Below are positions 23,981 through 31,393 of a stretch of DNA of 39,254 nucleotides, one piece after another. Source of the stretch: Elusimicrobiota bacterium (GTDB lineage: Bacteria > Elusimicrobiota > Elusimicrobia > UBA1565); assembly GCA_016212885.1 (NCBI GenBank), contig JACRDO010000103.1, positions 1-39,254 of the forward strand, in the 5' to 3' direction. Position numbers and translations under genes: made by a program. Under the pieces are notes generated by a model. That model ran no database searches and was not told where the DNA came from. It saw only the letters and a list, made by a program, of their open reading frames with translations. Within the stretch, counting starts at the first letter, position 1. Each line of letters starts with the position of its first letter.

Positions 23981-24460
23981 ATGGAAAAGCATGGAATCGT
24001 CCGCGGACGCGGTGAACGGGGCTTCACGCTCATCGAGCTGCTCGTCGTGGTGCTGATCATCGGCATCCTGGCCGCCATCGCCATCCCGCAGTACTTCAAG
24101 GTGGTCGAGCGCGCGCGCGTCTCCGAAGCCCAGGCCTTCATCTCCACGGTCAAGCAGGCCCAGGAGCGCTACCTCGCCCGCAACGGGAGCTATGCGACGA
24201 CCAACACCGACGTTCAGAGCAACCTGGACATCTCCTTCGCCGGTTCGAGCCCGTATTTCGGGATGAAGTTCTTCAGCGTCTCGATGGGCGGAGGCACCTG
24301 CACCAACCAGGAGCCGGGCTACACCATCACCCTGCAGCGCACGACGGCGAACGCCGGCGTGGCGCCGCGCTACGGCCAGTTTACGCTGTCGTTCGACCGC
24401 TGCACCGGGAAGCTCGATTTCCCGACCTGCGTCCCCTGTCAGACGGACTTCAAGCAGTAG
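23981..24460 (+). CDS. Type IV prepilin / pseudopilin
   Basis: 159 residues. A 14-residue basic leader ends in Gly before FTLIELLVVVLIIGILAAIAIPQY, the class III prepilin cleavage site with Glu at mature position 5 and a hydrophobic N-terminal helix. The globular part has four Cys (about residues 107, 141, 147, 150), suggesting two disulfides, like the D-loop of major pilins. It would be processed by PilD (not in the window) and polymerised into a pilus; pilT at 33992 would retract it. The ribosome site AGGAGG is 9 bases from the ATG. It may be a major or a minor pilin. Confidence 0.92.
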   Translation: MEKHGIVRGRGERGFTLIELLVVVLIIGILAAIAIPQYFKVVERARVSEAQAFISTVKQAQERYLARNGSYATTNTDVQSNLDISFAGSSPYFGMKFFSVSMGGGTCTNQEPGYTITLQRTTANAGVAPRYGQFTLSFDRCTGKLDFPTCVPCQTDFKQ

Positions 24461-24487
24461 CGGGAAAGCCGCAGCCGAACGGATCCA

Positions 24488-25273
24488 TTGGGTCATAACT
24501 GGACGCTCCGGGAGTGGCTCGACGCGCACCCGGCCCCGCCCCGGTATGCCCGGGCGCAGGGCATGGAGATCAGCTATTCCCAGATCCGCGCCTACATGGA
24601 CTGCCCCTGGCTTTTCAAGCTCGTGTACGCGGACCGCAAGCGGCCCCCGCTGAACCCGAAATCCTCCCTCGGCGTCTCCATCCACCGGGCCCTGGAGGCC
24701 TTCCACCGGGCCGGGGGAGGGGACCTTCCGAAGCTGCTCGACTTCTACGACGAGCAATGGCTGCACGCCGGCTACGCCACGCCCCAGGAGCAGATGGACT
24801 GGCACCGCAGAGGCCGGCGGATCCTGGAGCTCTACCCCGCCCAGGAGCGGGAGAGGCGCTCCGAGATCCTCGCGGTCGAAAAGGACTTCCTCTTCCCGCT
24901 GGAGCCGCACGTGATGCGCGGCACCATCGACCGCATCGACCGCAGGCCGGATGGCGCCATCGAGGTCATCGACTACAAGACGCACCTGGACATCGAGGAC
25001 GAGGAGGAGGCGGCGCGCAACCTCCAGCTGGGCATCTACGGCCTGGGGGCCCGGGAGAGCCTCGGGTTTTCGGCCGCCTGGCTGACCCTCTACTACGTCG
25101 CCGCCGGCAGGAAGACGACGGTCCCCTGCGATCCCTCGCGCGAGGTGGAGATCGCCGAGCTCATCGTCCGCGTCGCGGACCTCATCGCGTCGTCGAAGGC
25201 CTTCAAGCCCGACGTTTCCCGCTGCCCCGCCTGCGACTTCCGCAAAGCCTGCGCGCACGCCGCGCAGGGGTGA
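24488..25273 (+). CDS. PD-(D/E)XK nuclease-family protein with a 4-Cys (Fe-S type) site
   Basis: 261 residues from a TTG at 24488; an ATG at 24563 would remove 25 residues. The earlier start is favoured because third-position GC stays high upstream of 24563, though neither start has a good ribosome site. The fold is RecB/Cas4-like: ISYSQIRAYMDCPWLFKL near the start, a helical SIHRALEAFH, then RGTIDRID and IEVIDYKT, which carry the catalytic Asp, Glu/Asp and Lys. One Cys (DCPW) plus three at the end (CPACDFRKAC) match the Fe-S staple of AddB/Cas4 nucleases. It is stand-alone: no helicase or CRISPR array is nearby. It probably acts on DNA ends. Confidence 0.82.
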   Translation: MGHNWTLREWLDAHPAPPRYARAQGMEISYSQIRAYMDCPWLFKLVYADRKRPPLNPKSSLGVSIHRALEAFHRAGGGDLPKLLDFYDEQWLHAGYATPQEQMDWHRRGRRILELYPAQERERRSEILAVEKDFLFPLEPHVMRGTIDRIDRRPDGAIEVIDYKTHLDIEDEEEAARNLQLGIYGLGARESLGFSAAWLTLYYVAAGRKTTVPCDPSREVEIAELIVRVADLIASSKAFKPDVSRCPACDFRKACAHAAQG

Positions 25274-25283
25274 GGGCCTGCCC

Positions 25284-25335
25284 TTGACACGGCCTATGCA
25301 GCTTGAGTATCATATGGTTAGTTGAATATATATTC
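25284..25335 (+). promoter_or_regulatory. arsR-type gene promoter with a palindromic operator candidate
   Basis: TTGACA (25284-25289), an 18-base spacer and TATCAT (25308-25313). Just downstream, across the predicted start point, is a perfect 12-base palindrome, GAATATATATTC (25324-25335). ArsR-family repressors bind such AT-rich palindromes over their own promoter, so autorepression is likely. Confidence 0.6.
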
Positions 25336-25350
25336 CTAAAGGCAATCGAG

Positions 25351-25683
25351 ATGGCAAGCGAGGATCTGGTTTTCAAGATCAAAGCGGATTTCCTGAAGTG
25401 CCTGGCCCATCCCATCCGGCTGGCGATCATCGAGCATCTCAAGCATGGGGAGAAATCGGTGGGCCAGATGGTCCAGGCGCTCGGAGTGGAGCAATCCGGC
25501 TTGTCCAAGCATCTGGCGCTGCTGCGCCAGGCCGGGATACTCAAGTCCAGGCAGGAGAAGGTCACCGTCTATTACTCCATCCGGGACAAGGATATCTTCC
25601 ATGTGCTGCGGCCTATCTCGGAGATCCTCCGGAAGAAGCTCGAGGAAAGCCAGCGAGTGCTGAGCCATTTGGGAAGGGCATGA
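25351..25683 (+). CDS. ArsR-family winged-helix regulator
   Basis: 110 residues from the ATG at 25351 (AAAGG about 8 bases upstream). The ArsR plan is clear: an N-terminal helix with FLKCLAHPIRLAIIEHL, then the helix-turn-helix VGQMVQALGVEQSGLSKHLALLRQAGIL (about 35-64), and the wing SRQEKVTVYYSI. The classical metal box in the recognition helix (ELCVCDL) is absent. The only Cys is in KCLAHP, so a metal sensor is not supported and the inducer is unknown. It heads the cluster that runs to 28665. Confidence 0.85.
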   Translation: MASEDLVFKIKADFLKCLAHPIRLAIIEHLKHGEKSVGQMVQALGVEQSGLSKHLALLRQAGILKSRQEKVTVYYSIRDKDIFHVLRPISEILRKKLEESQRVLSHLGRA

Positions 25684-25767
25684 TAATTTTTTTGCTTATA
25701 TATGCTAATAGGCTCATATGACCATATTATCAGGACAGAAATCGAATCGCGAAGCTCGGAGGCCGAA

Positions 25768-26052
25768 ATGAAAACATCCGCTCGAGGGCCGGCCTGCGTC
25801 GGGGTGACCGAGGTTCGTCCGGTGACCTCGCGGCTCTATGGAATCCGCGTCCAGCGCCATCTCATCTCCAAGCTCAAGAAAGTTCCTGAGCTGCATCATC
25901 CCAATCCAAAGAGCGACCTTTTCTGCGTCGAGGTCGGCAGCATGGAGAACTCGCCCGAGGGAGCCCTGATGCGGTTTGGGAAGATCGTGGCCAAGGCCGG
26001 CCTGGGGCTCTACTTCGGCATCGAGACTTCCGGCCAAGACGCGATGAAGTGA
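25768..26052 (+). CDS. Hypothetical 94-residue protein of the PEPCK-like cluster
   Basis: From the ATG at 25768, with GGAGG 6 bases upstream. Not recognised. It has a mixed alpha/beta look (VTEVRPVTSRLYGIRV, LISKLKKVPELHH, LFCVEVGSM, LMRFGKIVAKAGLGLYFGIET), two separate Cys and no membrane segment. It sits 16 bases before the PEPCK-like gene, so a direct functional link is likely. An HPr role would suit the neighbouring EIIA-like domain, but no HPr active-site motif is seen. Confidence 0.6.
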   Translation: MKTSARGPACVGVTEVRPVTSRLYGIRVQRHLISKLKKVPELHHPNPKSDLFCVEVGSMENSPEGALMRFGKIVAKAGLGLYFGIETSGQDAMK

Positions 26053-26068
26053 CCCTCGCGGAGCGGAT

Positions 26069-27286
26069 ATGCCTTTGGATGCCCTGACGGAGAATCCGTG
26101 GTCGAAGACCCACCCCGAGTTGAAGCTCCTCGACAATCCTTCCATGGAGGACATGAGAGCCTTCGCCAAGGCCGAAGAGATCACGACGGAGTTCGGCGCG
26201 CCGGCCTACCTTACGCATCACTCTTCTGGCCTGGGCGCCGAGAACCTCTGCTTCGCCGTGGAGGGGGTCAAGACGGGCCGGCTTCAACAGCGCATGAAAG
26301 CGGAGCCGGCCAGGGCCGTGGTCCGCGGCGTGCGCGCCGCGATGCCCCTGGTGGAATGGCTGAGCCTGGACCGGTGCCTCGGGCGAGAGGATGTCCGCTT
26401 CCATTGCCGCCTCCTCATCCCCAAGGCCTATTCCAGGGTGGGGCTCTTGTGGGCGAAGCTGCTTTTTCCGGCCGAGGAGGCCCTGCGCGACCCTCAGCGC
26501 GGACCGGATTTCCTGACGATCTGTTTCCCCAATATTGCGGAGTGCGCCCCTTCGGGCCTCGGGAAGGCTCCCGCGCGCATCATCCTGATCCAGCCCGAGG
26601 CCGGCGTCACGCTGGTGCTGGGAACGGACTCCGCCGAGGCGGTCAGGATGTCCTTCCTCATGCAGGCCATGTATCGGACCAAGCAGTTCGGCGGGATGGC
26701 GTTTCACGCAGGCTTGAAACTGGTGCGGGTGGCCAAAGGCGAAGGATTTCATGACCGCGGGATGCTCCTGGTCGGCCGCTCCGGGTCCGGGAAGACGGCG
26801 CTCGCCATTGACGACCATGGCTTCAAGCCTCCGGAGGCCGTGAGCGTCCTCCAGGACGACATCGTGCTCGTGACGCCGGACGGAAAGGCGCACGGCACGG
26901 AGGAAGGCAACAGGCTCTACGAGTTCCTGAAAGCCCACCCGGACATCGAAGCCTACCTCCTGAACACGGGTTCGGTCGGGAAAGGGGCGGACGCCAAAGG
27001 GTTCGGCTCCAACGGCGCCCAGATCCTCCAAGATGTGTCCTCAAAGCTCCTGGCGTTCGTCGCGCGCCAGGAGCCGGGGTGCTCCGCCGGCTGGGCGCGG
27101 GACCCGGACTGGGGCTATGAGGTGCCGAAATGCGTCCCTGGGGTGACTCCGTGGAACATGTACGAGCCGAGACGATACTACACGCCGGCCGCGTACCGGC
27201 GCTTGACCGACCAACTGCGCGAAGAACGGCGCGCTTGGCTCGGGCAGTTCACTCGATTGCCCGCCGCGGTCCGCCGGGCGATCTGA
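26069..27286 (+). CDS. Divergent ATP-type phosphoenolpyruvate carboxykinase-like protein
   Basis: 405 residues, against about 530 in true PckA. The order of PckA landmarks is kept: KTGR (68-71; the PEP/oxaloacetate Arg loop is YTGR in PckA), a long middle segment matching the PDFTVINAP region (PDFLTICFPN, 146-155), MAFHAG (210-215, where PckA has LPMHCSAN with the metal His), the P-loop GRSGSGKTA (236-244; PckA GLSGTGKTTL), QDD at 262-264 for the kinase-2 GDD, and LLNTGSVG (297-304, PckA VNTGWTGG). The signature GDDEHGW and the EGGCYAK segment are not kept. It may decarboxylate or phosphorylate a different substrate, or act as a P-loop kinase such as HprK, which shares this fold. Confidence 0.7.
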   Translation: MPLDALTENPWSKTHPELKLLDNPSMEDMRAFAKAEEITTEFGAPAYLTHHSSGLGAENLCFAVEGVKTGRLQQRMKAEPARAVVRGVRAAMPLVEWLSLDRCLGREDVRFHCRLLIPKAYSRVGLLWAKLLFPAEEALRDPQRGPDFLTICFPNIAECAPSGLGKAPARIILIQPEAGVTLVLGTDSAEAVRMSFLMQAMYRTKQFGGMAFHAGLKLVRVAKGEGFHDRGMLLVGRSGSGKTALAIDDHGFKPPEAVSVLQDDIVLVTPDGKAHGTEEGNRLYEFLKAHPDIEAYLLNTGSVGKGADAKGFGSNGAQILQDVSSKLLAFVARQEPGCSAGWARDPDWGYEVPKCVPGVTPWNMYEPRRYYTPAAYRRLTDQLREERRAWLGQFTRLPAAVRRAI

Positions 27287-27297
27287 GAGGAGGACCC

Positions 27298-27483
27298 ATG
27301 GGCCTATCGCGAGATTTCGTGATCACCAAAGGAGAGGCTTTGCGCATCCTTGGGATCAAAGGGGTTTCTCTGGATGACCTGGAACATGTCGCGAAGATCC
27401 CGAGCCTTCACGACAGGGAAGGGTATACCTCGACGGAACTGAAGCGCCTCATGGCAAGCCTGCGGAGGATCCTGAGCCGATAA
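27298..27483 (+). CDS. Small helical protein, possible excisionase/MerR-like DNA-binding fold
   Basis: 61 residues, ATG at 27298 after GGAGG. KGEALRILGIKGVSLDDLEHV ... GYTSTELKRLMASLRRIL looks like a small winged helix or MerR-type N-terminal domain, in which a helix pair is followed by (R/G)YTxxELxRL. It lies 11 bases after the PEPCK-like gene and 1 base before the next gene, so it is certainly in the same operon. It could be a second regulator or an adaptor. Confidence 0.6.
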   Translation: MGLSRDFVITKGEALRILGIKGVSLDDLEHVAKIPSLHDREGYTSTELKRLMASLRRILSR

Positions 27484-27484
27484 T

Positions 27485-28111
27485 ATGCCTTTGCGATCAG
27501 TCTGCCCGATCTGCAAGACCGTGTTGAGCAAGATCCGTTTTTCCGACATGGAATCGGAATACGGCTGCGAGAAATGCGGGAAATGGTTCACCTCCAGCGA
27601 TCTTCCCCAGCGCGAGGATGCGCCGCTCAGGCGTCCCAGGGAAAGCCGGCTGGCGTCGCCGCCAGGCCTTCTGGGTCTTACCAAGATATCCATAATCCTC
27701 AACCTCAAGTCCGCCAGCCTTACGGAAGCCGTCCAGGAGCTTGTTCCCAAAGCTCTGCATGGAACTGGGAACGCTTTCCTTGAGAGCGCCAAGATCGCCG
27801 GGGCCCTGGGAGAAGGGATCGCTGACGGCCGTTGCGTCGAATTCCACAAGGGCTTGGCGTTCCTGCACCTCCGGGTGGATGAACTTCGCGAATCCCGAGC
27901 GGCTGTAGGCGTCTCGGCGGACGGCTTGAGCGCCGGAGGCAATGCTCAGGGCCGCGTATTCGTGGCGGCCTTGTTCCTCAAGCCCAGGCTCGAATCCGGA
28001 GGAGATGTGCCGCATTGGGCCCGGAAGAAATTCTCAGACGAGCGGACGATCTATAGGCTCCGTACGGCTTCGGATCTTGAGGCCGTGTTCAAGCTGCTTC
28101 AAGACGCGTGA
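27485..28111 (+). CDS. Zinc-ribbon protein fused to a PTS EIIA (fructose/mannitol type)-like domain
   Basis: 208 residues. Residues 7-31 carry a zinc ribbon (CPIC ... CEKC). After a linker, residues 68-208 match the PTS EIIA-2 plan: ILNLKSASLTEAVQEL, a helix with AFLESAKIAGALGEGIADG, then CVEFHKG with H121 in the place of the phospho-His (family: GNGIAIPH), a VDELRESRAAVGVSADGLSAGG strand pair, VFVAALFLKP, and the final DERTIYRLRTASDLEAVFKLLQ. EIIA domains accept phosphate from HPr; here the zinc ribbon suggests a regulatory version. No HPr, EI or sugar permease is near. The call is by pattern only. Confidence 0.65.
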   Translation: MPLRSVCPICKTVLSKIRFSDMESEYGCEKCGKWFTSSDLPQREDAPLRRPRESRLASPPGLLGLTKISIILNLKSASLTEAVQELVPKALHGTGNAFLESAKIAGALGEGIADGRCVEFHKGLAFLHLRVDELRESRAAVGVSADGLSAGGNAQGRVFVAALFLKPRLESGGDVPHWARKKFSDERTIYRLRTASDLEAVFKLLQDA

Positions 28112-28167
28112 CTGTTCTGTGAGAATGTGACGGAAGCGATCCAAAATACGGACCAGGAGGGATCAAG

Positions 28168-28422
28168 ATGCCAGTGGACTACGTATGCGTCATGAATAAG
28201 AATCACAAGAGCTCCTTTGGGACGCCGGTGACCCCGCCGCCGCAGTGTTGCGGCAAGCCTATGATGCTGGAGGGGAGCTCCCCGCAGCCAACGGCTCTCG
28301 CCCAACCGACAGCCGCCGCTTGCGCCCAACCGGCAGCCGCGGCGCAGGCCTGCCCCCAGGCGGCTCCGAAAGCCAAGCCGTCCTTGCCGCAGCGGCCAAG
28401 GAAGGGAGCGCGGAAGGGGTGA
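28168..28422 (+). CDS. Small Cys-rich protein with CCGKPM motif (first paralogue)
   Basis: 84 residues, ATG after AGGAGG. The first 36 residues (YVCVMNKNHKSSFGTPVTPPPQCCGKPMML) resemble a rubredoxin- or desulfoferrodoxin-like metal knuckle: Cys, then PPxCCGKPM. The rest is a Gln/Ala/Pro-rich disordered tail ending in basic residues. It may bind zinc or iron. It pairs with the paralogue 24 bases downstream. Confidence 0.6.
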   Translation: MPVDYVCVMNKNHKSSFGTPVTPPPQCCGKPMMLEGSSPQPTALAQPTAAACAQPAAAAQACPQAAPKAKPSLPQRPRKGARKG

Positions 28423-28446
28423 TCCGCTTTTATAGGAGGGATCGAA

Positions 28447-28665
28447 ATGCCGCAGTATGTGTGCGCCGCGAATAAGAGCCACACGCAGTATTTTGGGCTG
28501 GCGATGGACAAGCCGCCACAATGCTGCGGCAGGCCCATGATGCTCGCCCAAGACGCGCAGCAGTCTGCAGCGGCCGCCAAGCCCCAGACGGTGTCGCCCT
28601 ACGAGCGATCCGCTCCGCAGCAGTCCCAGACGGGGCAGAAGAAATGGTGGCAATTCTGGAAATAG
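28447..28665 (+). CDS. Small Cys-rich protein with CCGRPM motif (second paralogue)
   Basis: 72 residues, ATG after GGAGG. The N-terminus (YVCAANKSHTQYFGLAMDKPPQCCGRPMML) aligns with the previous gene along its whole metal-knuckle part. The tail differs and ends KKWWQFWK. It is a tandem duplication with diverging tails, the last gene of the ArsR-led cluster. Confidence 0.6.
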   Translation: MPQYVCAANKSHTQYFGLAMDKPPQCCGRPMMLAQDAQQSAAAAKPQTVSPYERSAPQQSQTGQKKWWQFWK

Positions 28666-28681
28666 CTGCGAAACAACCGAT

Positions 28682-29335
28682 TCACGGGTGGCGGGCTTTG
28701 AAGGCTTCGAGGATCTTCGGGAGGGTCGTGCGCGGGGTGTCGTAGAGGCAGAGCCACCGCTCTCCCGCCTCGGCCATCTTCGCGGCCGCGCGGCGCGCCG
28801 CGGCCGCGGTGGCTTTACGCACGAAGAGGATCTGCGAGCCGTAATAGAAGCGCAGGCCCAGGCTCCTCAGAGCCTGGGTGAACCAATCCGGCGTTGCGGT
28901 CTGGATGGAGAATTCGCGTCCGTCCTTCAGGATGGCCTCGACCACGGCGCTGCAGAGCGCGGGCGCGGCCTGTGGCTCGATATTCCTTATAGAGGCCGCG
29001 GCCAGCGCGGCCGGCTTCGCCGGCGGGGCCGAGACCGCGTTGTAGTACCGCAGCCAGTAGCCTCCGAGGTCCGCCGCCATCCGATCCACCGCTTCACGGA
29101 TAGAATCCGGATCGAACCGGGCGACGTAGAGCACGGGCGGACGGAAGACGAAGTCCGCGCCGGCATCGGCCATCCAGCGCCCCGGCCGGTCCGGGGTGGC
29201 GACCGCGAACCGGGAGCCGCGGCCGTCCTCGAGCGAAACGACCGCCTCCGCTTCGCCGGAGCCTTCTTCCGGGCCCGCGGAGGGAGCCGCGAGTCCGATG
29301 GAGCGCACCCGGGCTGGGGGCATATCGGCCGACAT
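28682..29335 (-). CDS. Hypothetical protein with a duplicated domain
   Basis: 217 residues, ATG at 29333-29335. After a low-complexity start (1-28) come two copies of one domain: about 29-98 (VVSLEDGRGSRFAVATPDRPGRWMADAGADFVFRPPVLYVAR ... YWLRYYN) and about 128-205 (VVEAILKDGREFSIQTATPDWFTQALRSLGLRFYYGSQILFVRK ... WLCLYD). Shared points are the DGR/F/ATPD start, a strand ending in (L/I)(Y/F)V(A/R), a long helix and a final W-L-x-x-Y. Not recognised. It diverges from the AAA+ gene across 56 bases, so the two may be co-regulated. Confidence 0.6.
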   Translation of the reverse strand: MSADMPPARVRSIGLAAPSAGPEEGSGEAEAVVSLEDGRGSRFAVATPDRPGRWMADAGADFVFRPPVLYVARFDPDSIREAVDRMAADLGGYWLRYYNAVSAPPAKPAALAAASIRNIEPQAAPALCSAVVEAILKDGREFSIQTATPDWFTQALRSLGLRFYYGSQILFVRKATAAAARRAAAKMAEAGERWLCLYDTPRTTLPKILEAFKARHP

Positions 29336-29391
29336 GATAATAAAAAAAAGCGTTATTGACCGATAAGGAGCGAATAAAGTAGTTTGTCAAC

Positions 29392-30921
29392 ATGCAGGAG
29401 GCCGCTGAGTCGGCCGCCGAGACCGGGGACCTGGGCGAGCTGGAAACCCTCATCCGGGCGCGCTATCCTATCCTCTACGCCGTGACTTGGGAGGAGGCGC
29501 GGCTCGAGCAAGCCGTCATCCGCATCGCCCGGAAGCTCGGAAAGAACGCCTTCACTTGGTCCATCACGCGCGGGATCGCGCCCGCGGGCGCGTCGGTCCA
29601 GTCCAAGAAGATCCTCACGGCCGGGACCGCGGACCCCCTCTCGGGACTGCGGGAGGTGCTGGAGCGGATGGACCCCTCCATCTATCTCTTCAAGGACTTC
29701 CATCCGTACTTGACCAACCCGGAGGTGGTGCGCACCCTGCGCGACCTCGCGGGCCATCTGCGCCAGTCCCCCAAGACGCTGATCCTGCTCTCCCCGCAGA
29801 TGCAGCTCCCCGTGGAGCTGGAGAAGGCCGTGACCGTCTTGGACCTGCCCCTGCCCTCCTATGGGGAGATCGAGAAATTCTTGAGCGAGCTGGCCTGCGA
29901 CTTGGAGAAGAAGGGCAAGATCCGCGTTTCCCTGAACCCCGCGGCCAAGGAGCGCATCGTCAAGGCTCTGGCGGGGCTCACCCTCGAAGAGGCCGAGAAC
30001 GTGCTGGCGAAGTCCATCATCCTCCGCCAGCAGCTCGACGAGTCCGCCCTGCCGAGCGTCATCTCCGAGAAGAAACAGATCATCCGGAAGTCCGGAGCCC
30101 TGGAGTACCAGGACTTCCAGGCGGGGCTCGACCGGGTGGGGGGGCTTAAAGCCCTCAAGGACTGGTTCAAGCGGCGCCAGCTCGCCTTCACGGATAGAGC
30201 CCGGGACTTCGGCCTCCCGGCTCCCAAGGGCATCCTCCTGCTCGGAGTGCAGGGCTGCGGGAAGAGCCTCTGCGCCAAGGCGGTCTCCGCGGCGTGGCAG
30301 CAGCCGCTTCTGCGCCTGGACGTGAGCAAGATCTTCTCCAGTCTCGTGGGATCCTCCGAGAGCAACATCCGCCAGGCCGTCAAGATCGCGGAATCGGTGG
30401 CCCCGGCCGTCCTCTGGGTGGATGAGATCGACAAGGCCTTCGCCGGGGTCCAGAGCTCGGCCTTCTCCGATTCGGGGACCACGGCGCGGGTCTTCGGAGG
30501 ATTCATCACCTGGCTCCAGGAGAAGACCTCGCCGGTCTTCGTCATCGCCACCGCGAACTCCGTCGTCAGCCTCCCGCCCGAGCTGCTCCGAAAGGGCCGC
30601 TTCGACGAAATATTCTTCGTGGACCTGCCGGAAGCCGAGGAGCGCCGCGAGATTTTCTCCATCCATCTCGTCCTGCGCAGCCGGGATCCGCGGAAATTCG
30701 ACCTGCCGGCCCTGGCCGCCAAGAGCCCGGGCTTCAGCGGGGCCGAGATCGAGCAGGCGGTCATCTCGGCGCTCTACGCCGCCTTCGACGCGGGCCGCGA
30801 TCTCGGCACCGGGGACATCCTGGCCGCCTTGGGCGAGACCGTCCCGCTTTCCAAGACCATGTCGGAGCAGATCGAAGAGATGCGCCGCTGGGCGAAAGGG
30901 AGGGCCAGGCCCGCCTTCTAG
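29392..30921 (+). CDS. Ycf46-like AAA+ ATPase
   Basis: 509 residues. An N-terminal domain (1-240, [25 protein letters not shown]) precedes the AAA+ module: Walker A GVQGCGKS (285-292), Walker B VLWVDEID (340-347), sensor 1 IATAN and an arginine-finger region [16 protein letters not shown], then the lid. This is the Ycf46/ClpX-like family known from cyanobacteria and many other bacteria. The ATG at 29392 has no ribosome site before it. The next three or four genes are its usual partners, so it probably drives an uncharacterised remodelling machine with them. Confidence 0.88.
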   Translation: MQEAAESAAETGDLGELETLIRARYPILYAVTWEEARLEQAVIRIARKLGKNAFTWSITRGIAPAGASVQSKKILTAGTADPLSGLREVLERMDPSIYLFKDFHPYLTNPEVVRTLRDLAGHLRQSPKTLILLSPQMQLPVELEKAVTVLDLPLPSYGEIEKFLSELACDLEKKGKIRVSLNPAAKERIVKALAGLTLEEAENVLAKSIILRQQLDESALPSVISEKKQIIRKSGALEYQDFQAGLDRVGGLKALKDWFKRRQLAFTDRARDFGLPAPKGILLLGVQGCGKSLCAKAVSAAWQQPLLRLDVSKIFSSLVGSSESNIRQAVKIAESVAPAVLWVDEIDKAFAGVQSSAFSDSGTTARVFGGFITWLQEKTSPVFVIATANSVVSLPPELLRKGRFDEIFFVDLPEAEERREIFSIHLVLRSRDPRKFDLPALAAKSPGFSGAEIEQAVISALYAAFDAGRDLGTGDILAALGETVPLSKTMSEQIEEMRRWAKGRARPAF

Positions 30922-30937
30922 GCCTGAGCGAATCGAC

Positions 30938-31393
30938 ATGTCCGCAGTCTGCGTCTTCACCCCGGTCGTCATGGAGATGGCCTGGCCTCTTGTTTCTTCG
31001 ATCGCAGCCTCCGCGCTGGTCTCCCTGGGCTACCAGGTGGTCCAGCAGGAGGCGGCGCAGGAGGAGCAGGAAGCCGGAAGCAGCGTGGACCTGGAGGTCT
31101 CCCAATCGCACGGGTTCGAGGAGACCCTGGGCGAGGAGGAGAAGCTCGTCGTGCAGAAGGGAGAGGTCACCCTGACCATGAAGAAAGGGGCGGAGGGCAA
31201 GCTCCACATCTGCGCCGCTGGCAAGGGGATCTCCGAAGCGGAGCTGAAGGCCGCCGGGACCGAGGCGATGAACCGGTTCCTGCAGGCCTACGTCCGCAAG
31301 AAGGTGGGCGACGAGCTCAAGAAGCGCGGCTTCGCTTTTGAAGAGGAAACGCTTCCAGGCGGCGCCATCCGCCTGAGGGCCAAGAAGTGGTGA
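30938..31393 (+). CDS. DUF1257-like protein (Ycf35-type)
   Basis: 151 residues from the ATG at 30938, 16 bases after the AAA+ stop. It begins SAVCVFTPVVMEMAWPLVSSIAASALVSLGYQVV and continues with a long acidic region and a conserved-looking end (RKKVGDELKKRGFAFEEETLPGGAIRLRAKKW). DUF1257 proteins share this plan and co-occur with Ycf46-like ATPases. Its stop overlaps the next ATG by one base (TGATG). Function unknown. Confidence 0.7.
   Translation: MSAVCVFTPVVMEMAWPLVSSIAASALVSLGYQVVQQEAAQEEQEAGSSVDLEVSQSHGFEETLGEEEKLVVQKGEVTLTMKKGAEGKLHICAAGKGISEAELKAAGTEAMNRFLQAYVRKKVGDELKKRGFAFEEETLPGGAIRLRAKKW

Noticed and set aside
24488-25273. Cas4 of a CRISPR-Cas locus
   Set aside because: The fold and Cys set are Cas4/AddB-like, but there is no cas1, cas2 or repeat array nearby, so only a general PD-(D/E)XK call is made.
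25351-25683. Arsenic or metal-sensing ArsR
   Set aside because: The usual Cys/His metal boxes are missing and no ars genes follow.
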